A stretch of DNA of 29,585 nucleotides from NCBI GenBank assembly GCA_019422485.1, contig JAHZDG010000017.1, positions 17,341 to 46,925 of the forward strand. The letters are read 5' to 3'. Position 1 is the stretch's first letter, and every line of letters begins with the position of its first letter. The notes beneath the pieces were generated by a model, which searched no databases, had not been told where the DNA came from, and saw only the letters and a program-made list of their open reading frames with translations. This document shows positions 21,351 to 27,231 of this stretch, in pieces. Both the position numbers and the translations under genes were made by a program. The DNA is from Alistipes sp. (lineage in GTDB: Bacteria > Bacteroidota > Bacteroidia > Bacteroidales > Rikenellaceae).

Positions 21351-24300
21351 TTATTGCGCCCCGCAAAGTGTGACCGGCCCGAGCAGACCCGAGGGTAACA
21401 GAGCAAAATCTCGGGTGATGGGCGAGTACGTGGCGAAGGTAACCCGCTCGGATTCGGGCAGGCGTTGATCGCCAGCCAGGCGGTTGGGCCATTCATTGGC
21501 GACGGAAATCCGCAGGGTGTTTTCTCCGGCTTTCAGGTAGGGGGTGACATTGCACCGGTAGGGCGCTTTCCACAATTCGGTAATGGATTGGCCGTTGAGT
21601 TCGACCCGGGCGATGACGGCGACCTGTCCCAAATCCAATCCCCAGATCGGGAAGGAGGAGCGTTCCTCTTCGGTCAGGGCGAAGGTGAGGGTATAGTCAG
21701 CGATGCCGCTGAAGTAGCGAATGCCGGGATCGGCATTAAGACTCCAGTCGCTTAAGGTGTCGAAGGTCGCCTGTTCGGGTGCTTTGCGTCCGGCTTGGAA
21801 GGTTACCTGCCAGGGGCCTTCGAGAGTCTTGACTGCTTGCCATGTCGGCCAAAGCGTTGGGGTGTTGCAGATGGCGGCGGGATCTTCGTCGCTGAAGATG
21901 ACGAACACCGAGCCGCTCGGTTCCAGTGAAAGGGCAATTCTCGAGCGTCCGTCAGGTGTCGTTTCGACGCGAGTCGGAGCGATCTGTCCGCTGGAGGCGT
22001 CCCACAACGAAGCCTTTTTGCCCTCAATGCGGAACGTGGCCGAGCCTTCGAAACGAGCGGCCGTATCGGGATTCGACACCATGTAAATATCCATGGACGG
22101 GAGGGTGCGGTGGATGTATCGCAGGGTGTCGTCGGATTCGAAGTCGGGGCGGATGCCTTGTTCGGCAAGCGCCTGGGCGATCACTTCATAGCGCACATAG
22201 GGAGGCAGGTAACCCCGGACGGTGGGTTGATTGCCCGTTGTGTCCGAGGGCGCACTGTGGATCAGCCGTCCTTTCCCGATCTGACGGGTGGAACCCGGCT
22301 GACTGTCACCCCAAAGCTGTTCGGTGAGGTGTTTTACCTTCTGGTCGGCTTGAGGATAGTTGCTCAGACTGGGCGACTTCTGAGGAGCGAAGCCCATGAC
22401 GGTCGCTCCGTCGCGTACCAGGCTTTCGATCTTGGCCAACAAGGCCGGAGTCATGGTCTCTTCGGTGGGCAAAACCAAAATGCGGTATTCCATCCCGCTG
22501 GGGAATACGATTTTGCCGTCACGAACCTGTGCGCTGAGCAGGGTCTTCGGGTCGCAACCATCGAAGTTGTAGCCCTTTTTGTTGGGCAGGCGTTTGTGTC
22601 CGGACAAGGCGCTTTCGGGAGGCATGAATGCCATCGGAGCACCTTCCGGCGTCAGGAACAGAATGTCGGCTACACCCCGGCCTTGTCGTAGCAGGTATTG
22701 ACAGCGGGCGAGGTAGGTGTGCCAGCTTTGGGAAAGTTCCCACCATGTTTGGGTGCGTTCATAGTTCATGCCGTAGGGGCCCATGGTCATTCCCGGGTAG
22801 CGGTCGGTCCAGGGTTGGTGGGCATAGCGATGGAAAACCAGCCGGTTGATGCCGATGCAGAATGCCCAGTCGGTTTGATCTTTCATGTTGCCCGGGTGGA
22901 CTCTCCAGAATTTTTTGTTGTGGCTGGTGAAGGCCTCGGCGCCGACAATGGGGCGGCCGTACAGATTGGCCGCCGAAACGGCTTCGATACAACTGAATGC
23001 CGTATTGAACAGGTCGTCTTTTTCCCAGGTTTCACACATGGGTACATCGGCGATGCTGCCCAGAGCGATGTCATTGTTGGGGCTCATGTCGTAGGGTTCG
23101 ATTGACAAGCCGAACCCGTACTTGTGAGCATAACGACGCAGGTGTTCGGCGTGGTTTTCCAGCATCAATTCTTGAACCGTCTGGCGCAGGTCCCACAGAA
23201 AACGTTCTGAAATTTCGGTGTTTTCAACGGCTTGTCCGGTAACGGTGGGCAGGTAGGGTCGGGGATCGTAACCGCGTCGGTGTTGGAATTCCGTATAGAA
23301 GTTGTCGCTCCAGTTTTCAGGGCCCATTTCCCAGCTGTCGATGTGCAGCATGTTCCAGCCACTGGTTTGATGGCCAGGTTGTTTGCCCACGGCTTGCATC
23401 AGGGCGCCGATGTAGGCGTCCAGATGGTGGTTGAGGGCGGTGGTGTCCATTTTGCTGCATTCGAAACCGACTCCGGCATGGGGTGCCGGCCGGGTATTGG
23501 CGCCGGTCAGGGTCTGGCCGAACCGATAGATGATCCATTCGCCGGCCGGAGCCTCCCATTGAAGTACGCCGTCTGCAGAAACCCGGTCACTCAGGTCGAT
23601 GCACTGATCGGTTCGCAAGGCTACGCCTTCCGGCAGGGCCGGATATTCCGCCTTAACGGGCAGATAGGGTTTTGCCAGCGGAGAGGAAGAGTAGGGGTGG
23701 CGGACATAAAATGCTTTTCGGTCGATGTCGTCAATCTGGTCTCCGGGTTGGGTTTTCGGATAGGCCAGCACGAAAAGATCTTTATAATATGCCTCCCGTT
23801 GGAGCTTCATGCTGTCGGTCAGGTTGTTGATGCCGAAGTAGGGCGTGCGGGGCTGAGGCCGGGGTAGCTGTACCCGGAGAGATTGTCCCCCCTGTACGGT
23901 CAGCGTATCGGCTACGATAAAGTGCATGGCGTCTTCGGGTTTGACCCAGGGTCCGCCGCTGCCGGTCCAGCCGGGGCCCGTAATCAGCGAGAGCGACAGT
24001 CCCAGACGCTCGGACTCTTCACAAGCGTATTTGAACAGCTCGATCCATTCGGGGCTCATAAAGTTGACCGAACCTCGGGGTATGCCGACGTTTACTTCCA
24101 GAAAAATGACGCCTCCGATTCCGGCCCGTTTCATGGCTTCCAGGTCGGCTTTGATGCCTTCGCGGGAGAGGTTGCCGTCCATGACGAACCAATAGACCCA
24201 GGCCTGGTTTTCGGTGCCGGGTTGGAGGAAGTTTTCGGAAAGCATCTTCAGGTTACGGGCTTCGGTGACACTGCATTGAGGGGGCAGTGTTTCAGGGGTA

Positions 24301-24398
24301 CCGGAAGAGGTTGGATGGCAGGCCGCACCTCCGAGTAGCACTAAAGACAGAAGCGCTTGACGATACAAGATGTGAAGTTTAGGTAGGTAGATTTTCAT
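21351..24398 (-). CDS. Glycosyl hydrolase family 106 (alpha-L-rhamnosidase-like), exported
   Basis: A 1015-residue protein. The N-terminus has an export signal ending LLSLVLLGGAACHP, where Cys27 could be a lipidation site, although G-A-A-C is a poor lipobox. The mature part opens with the family hallmark WVYWFVMDGNLSREGIKADL, then EAMKRAGIGGVIFLEVNVGI and SLITGPGWTGSGGPWV, as in GH106 enzymes that release rhamnose from plant pectin or similar glycans. HIDSWEMGPENWSD and VGAEAFTSHNKKFW contain conserved acidic residues likely to be at the active site. A C-terminal galactose-binding-like beta-sandwich (about 860-1005) includes ARVELNGQSITELWKAPYRC. It has its own strong promoter. No SusC/SusD pair or other polysaccharide-utilisation gene is within the window, so it is an isolated glycosidase. 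Substrate specificity is inferred from the family. Confidence 0.9.
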   Translation of the reverse strand: MKIYLPKLHILYRQALLSLVLLGGAACHPTSSGTPETLPPQCSVTEARNLKMLSENFLQPGTENQAWVYWFVMDGNLSREGIKADLEAMKRAGIGGVIFLEVNVGIPRGSVNFMSPEWIELFKYACEESERLGLSLSLITGPGWTGSGGPWVKPEDAMHFIVADTLTVQGGQSLRVQLPRPQPRTPYFGINNLTDSMKLQREAYYKDLFVLAYPKTQPGDQIDDIDRKAFYVRHPYSSSPLAKPYLPVKAEYPALPEGVALRTDQCIDLSDRVSADGVLQWEAPAGEWIIYRFGQTLTGANTRPAPHAGVGFECSKMDTTALNHHLDAYIGALMQAVGKQPGHQTSGWNMLHIDSWEMGPENWSDNFYTEFQHRRGYDPRPYLPTVTGQAVENTEISERFLWDLRQTVQELMLENHAEHLRRYAHKYGFGLSIEPYDMSPNNDIALGSIADVPMCETWEKDDLFNTAFSCIEAVSAANLYGRPIVGAEAFTSHNKKFWRVHPGNMKDQTDWAFCIGINRLVFHRYAHQPWTDRYPGMTMGPYGMNYERTQTWWELSQSWHTYLARCQYLLRQGRGVADILFLTPEGAPMAFMPPESALSGHKRLPNKKGYNFDGCDPKTLLSAQVRDGKIVFPSGMEYRILVLPTEETMTPALLAKIESLVRDGATVMGFAPQKSPSLSNYPQADQKVKHLTEQLWGDSQPGSTRQIGKGRLIHSAPSDTTGNQPTVRGYLPPYVRYEVIAQALAEQGIRPDFESDDTLRYIHRTLPSMDIYMVSNPDTAARFEGSATFRIEGKKASLWDASSGQIAPTRVETTPDGRSRIALSLEPSGSVFVIFSDEDPAAICNTPTLWPTWQAVKTLEGPWQVTFQAGRKAPEQATFDTLSDWSLNADPGIRYFSGIADYTLTFALTEEERSSFPIWGLDLGQVAVIARVELNGQSITELWKAPYRCNVTPYLKAGENTLRISVANEWPNRLAGDQRLPESERVTFATYSPITRDFALLPSGLLGPVTLCGAQ

Positions 24399-24438
24399 AA
24401 TGATGTGATTGAAAACAGAAAAGGGCTCAACCTTTCTT

Positions 24439-24469
24439 CAAAGGTAGCGATACTTTTGCGGACCACAAA
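24439..24469 (-). promoter_or_regulatory. Promoter of the GH106 gene
   Basis: On the minus strand TACCTTTG (24439-24446) and TTTG (24466-24469) are separated by exactly 19 bp, the best promoter match in the window. Transcription would start about 35 nt before the ATG. Confidence 0.75.
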
Positions 24470-24547
24470 GCCCAGTGGTAGGCTTTTCTGGTCGGGATTT
24501 CGTCGGAATGGGACCGAAAAGAAAACTTCCCTTTTTGACGAAGGCAT

Positions 24548-24575
24548 AAAAAAGCCGCTTCGAAGGAAGCGGCTT
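24548..24575 (-). terminator. Intrinsic terminator of serS
   Basis: AAGCCGCTTC (24552-24561) pairs with GAAGCGGCTT (24566-24575) around GAAG. On the minus strand the hairpin is followed by a run of T's (complement of the A run starting at 24548). A second hairpin, AACGTTTT/AAAACGTT (24582-24599), overlaps the stop codon. Confidence 0.88.
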
Positions 24576-24597
24576 ATGCAGAACGTTTTGAAAAACG

Positions 24598-25869
24598 TTA
24601 TTTGATCATGTCGAAGCGGGTGTAAGGTGCCAGCGCTTTGGGGATCCGAATACCTTCGGGCGTTTGGTTGTTTTCCAGCAAGGCGGCCACGATGCGCGGC
24701 AATGCCAGCGAGCTGCCGTTGAGCGTGTGGGCCAGATGGGTCTTTTTGTTGCTGTCTTTCCAACGCAGTTTCAGACGGTTGGCCTGGAACGATTCGAAGT
24801 TGGATACCGACGAAACTTCCAACCAACGATCCTGAGCGGCTGAATAGACTTCGAAGTCGAAAGTCAGGGCCGAGGTAAAACTCATGTCGCCGCCGCACAG
24901 ACGCACGATCCGGTAGGGCAGTTCGAGTTTTTTCACAATGCTTTCCACGTGGGCTACCATGCCGTCCAAGGCTTGATAGGAAACGTCCGGATGGCTGATT
25001 TGTACGATTTCCACCTTGTCGAACTGGTGAAGACGGTTCAGACCGCGAACATCTTTGCCATACGAACCGGCTTCCCGACGGAAACAGGGTGTATAGGCAG
25101 TTAATTTGACGGGAAAATCGCTTTCGTTGAGGATCACGTCGCGATAGATATTCGTTACGGGTACTTCGGCCGTCGGAATCAGATAGAAGTTATCGAGATT
25201 GACGTGGTACATCTGGCCTTCTTTGTCGGGCAGCTGACCCGTACCGAAACCCGAAGCTTCGTTGACCATCAGCGGCGGCATCACTTCCGTATAACCGGCA
25301 GCGGTGTTGCAGTCCAGGAAGAACGAGATCAGGGCGCGTTGCAGGGCCGAACCTTGTCCTTTGTAGACCGGGAATCCGGCTCCGGTCAGTTTGACGCCCA
25401 ATTCGAAATCGATGATGCCATATTGGCTGGCCAGTTCCCAGTGGGGTTTGGCATCAGCCGGCAGGTTGGGCATTTCGCCACCGGTGCGGACGATTTCGTT
25501 GTCAGCAGCCGTCAGACCTTTGGGTACCGATACGTGCGGGAAGTTGGGAAGCGTAACAATGGCTTCGTTCAGTTGGGCTTCGGTCTGGCGCAACTGAGCT
25601 TCCAGGTTTTTCGATTCCTCTTTAAGTTCGGCGGTCGTTGCTTTGGCGGCATTGGCTTCATCCTGCTTGCCGGCCTTGAACAGCATGCCTACCTGTTTGG
25701 CTACGGCGTTTTGCTGGGCGAGGTTGGCGTCCAACTTTCCCTGGAGAGCCTTGCGGGTGTCGTCCAGTTGTTCGATTTTGTCCAGGGTGGCGGCAGCATC
25801 CACGCCTTTTACGGCCAGGCGTTCGAGCGCGTAGGCACGATTTTCACGAAGTTGCTTGAGTGTAAGCAT
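24598..25869 (-). CDS. serS: Seryl-tRNA synthetase
   Basis: A 423-residue class II synthetase charging tRNA-Ser. The N-terminal antiparallel coiled coil (about 27-105) grips the tRNA long arm. The catalytic domain has the IPTAEVP loop (231-237), motif 2 FRREAGSYGKDVRGLNRLHQ (263-282) and motif 3 NGSSLALPRIVAALLENNQT (384-403). The start is set at the ATG at 25869 (MLTLKQLRENRAYALERL), matching the family N-terminus; an upstream in-frame extension to 25938 would cross the promoter and is rejected. It is monocistronic between its own promoter and terminator. Confidence 0.98.
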   Translation of the reverse strand: MLTLKQLRENRAYALERLAVKGVDAAATLDKIEQLDDTRKALQGKLDANLAQQNAVAKQVGMLFKAGKQDEANAAKATTAELKEESKNLEAQLRQTEAQLNEAIVTLPNFPHVSVPKGLTAADNEIVRTGGEMPNLPADAKPHWELASQYGIIDFELGVKLTGAGFPVYKGQGSALQRALISFFLDCNTAAGYTEVMPPLMVNEASGFGTGQLPDKEGQMYHVNLDNFYLIPTAEVPVTNIYRDVILNESDFPVKLTAYTPCFRREAGSYGKDVRGLNRLHQFDKVEIVQISHPDVSYQALDGMVAHVESIVKKLELPYRIVRLCGGDMSFTSALTFDFEVYSAAQDRWLEVSSVSNFESFQANRLKLRWKDSNKKTHLAHTLNGSSLALPRIVAALLENNQTPEGIRIPKALAPYTRFDMIK

Positions 25870-25905
25870 GACTGAAAATTTGATTCGTTCATTTAATCTA
25901 TGCGA

Positions 25906-25913
25906 CAAAGATA
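25906..25913 (-). promoter_or_regulatory. -7 element of serS
   Basis: On the minus strand TATCTTTG matches TAnnTTTG, 36 bp before the serS ATG. The -33 region shows only a weak TTTAG. Confidence 0.5.
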
Positions 25914-26050
25914 TAAAGAAACTCACTAAATCGGTCATTTCGTACGTTTAATCTTTCAAAGGAACTTTTTCTGTGCGGGGTGGTGGCGACGTTCTGTCAA
26001 GAAAAATGGAGGGAATCGTACAGAGAGACGGGCGGGAGGCTATTTTTTAC

Positions 26051-26058
26051 TACCTTTG
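26051..26058 (+). promoter_or_regulatory. -7 element of the glutamine cyclotransferase gene
   Basis: TACCTTTG is a perfect -7 box only 21 bp before the ATG at 26080, so the leader would be about 15 nt. A -33 element is not evident. Between 25914 and 26050 I see nothing else. Confidence 0.5.
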
Positions 26059-26079
26059 TGTAAATCTAAATTCCTTGAA

Positions 26080-27165
26080 ATGCGAAGAAACGGAGGACTC
26101 GGATGGGTAACGGCCCTGGTGATGACCATGGGCGTGATGTTGTCGTGTGGCGGAGGACGTTCGTCTGCCGAAACCACGACACAAAAGGAACCGCTGCATT
26201 TGATCGCTTCGGTGTGGCCGGTTTACGGGACTCAGGTGCAACAAGGAGATACGATTCGGATTACCTATACCTTGAAGCCGGATACGCCGGTCGACAGCGT
26301 GGTGCTTTCGGTCAAGGGACAGCGTTTGCGGCAGGTGGACTCGACGGGTTATACCTATATCGTTCGCCGGAATCATCCGACGGGCCGTTTGATCTATACC
26401 CTGACGGCTTATCAGGATGGAGCGTCGGAAGACAGGGTCGGGGAGTTTACGGTGTTGGCGGCCGAACCTCCGGTGTTGTACGGGCACAAGGTGAAGCGTG
26501 CCTATCCGCATGACAAGACGGCTTATACGCAGGGATTGTTGTGGTATAAGGGGGCTTTGTATGAAAGTACCGGCATACAGGGGCAGTCTTCCCTGCGGAA
26601 AGTAGACCTGACGACGGGCGTGGTTCTGCAAAACCTCAATCTGCCCCGCGACTATTTCGGGGAAGGCTTGGAATTGATCGGGGATAAATTGTATCAGTTG
26701 ACCTGGCAGAACAACAAGGCGCTGGTATACAATCAGTCGACCTTTGAGAAGGTGGGCGAGTTCAATTATGCCGGAGAGGGCTGGGGCTTGGCTACCGACG
26801 GTCGGTGGTTGTATATGAGCGACGGCTCGGAAAAGATTCAGGTTCGTGATCCGGAAACCTTCAAGCCGATTCGGACCCTGGAAGTCTATACGGATCAGAG
26901 TAAAATAGTATACTTGAATGAGATGGAGTGGATTGACGGTGAATTGTGGGCTAATGTCTACACGACCGACAAGATCGTCCGCATCGACCCCCTGACGGGA
27001 GCCGTTACCGGGGTGATCGACATGAGTGGTCTGCTCTCTCCCGCAGATATCGGTCCCGAGACCGATGTGTTCAATGGAATCGCCTATGACGCCCAGCGCC
27101 GACGCATTTTTGTGACCGGCAAGAATTGGGGTAAGCTTTTCGAAGTGGAAATTTTCGAAAAGTAG
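26080..27165 (+). CDS. Glutaminyl-peptide cyclotransferase (glutamine cyclotransferase family), probable lipoprotein
   Basis: A 361-residue exported protein that would cyclise N-terminal glutamine to pyroglutamate on extracytoplasmic proteins. The N-terminal signal ends VMTMGVMLSCGGG, with Cys23 a likely lipidation site. An Ig-like beta domain of about 100 residues follows, starting about LIASVWPVYGTQVQQGDTI. The C-terminal part is the five-bladed propeller of the plant-type family: YPHDKTAYTQGLLWYKGALY, FGEGLELIGDKLYQLTWQN, YAGEGWGLATDGRWLYMSDG, NEMEWIDGELWANVYTTDKI and VFNGIAYDAQRRRIFVTGK. Bacteroidales use pyroglutamate formation on many secreted and outer-membrane proteins exposed by signal peptidase I. 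The ATG at 26080 is chosen because an upstream TTG overlaps the promoter. The MetH-like gene follows after 66 bp. Confidence 0.92.
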   Translation: MRRNGGLGWVTALVMTMGVMLSCGGGRSSAETTTQKEPLHLIASVWPVYGTQVQQGDTIRITYTLKPDTPVDSVVLSVKGQRLRQVDSTGYTYIVRRNHPTGRLIYTLTAYQDGASEDRVGEFTVLAAEPPVLYGHKVKRAYPHDKTAYTQGLLWYKGALYESTGIQGQSSLRKVDLTTGVVLQNLNLPRDYFGEGLELIGDKLYQLTWQNNKALVYNQSTFEKVGEFNYAGEGWGLATDGRWLYMSDGSEKIQVRDPETFKPIRTLEVYTDQSKIVYLNEMEWIDGELWANVYTTDKIVRIDPLTGAVTGVIDMSGLLSPADIGPETDVFNGIAYDAQRRRIFVTGKNWGKLFEVEIFEK

Positions 27166-27199
27166 GATCGGGGCGTCCGCGAGCTATCTGTTTGACCCT

Positions 27200-27216
27200 C
27201 CGGAGCTCTTCTCCGG
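27200..27216 (+). other. Short hairpin between the cyclotransferase and MetH-like genes
   Basis: CCGGAG (27200-27205) pairs with CTCCGG (27211-27216) around CTCTT, 15 nt before the ATG at 27232. No T tract follows, so it is not an ordinary terminator. No cobalamin or SAM riboswitch fits in the 66-bp gap. Confidence 0.3.
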
Positions 27217-27231
27217 GTAATACGTGAAGGT

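Noticed and set aside
24451..24458. A plus-strand TACTTTTG box inside the GH106 promoter
   Set aside because: It has no -33 partner and would only transcribe antisense into serS; treated as chance.
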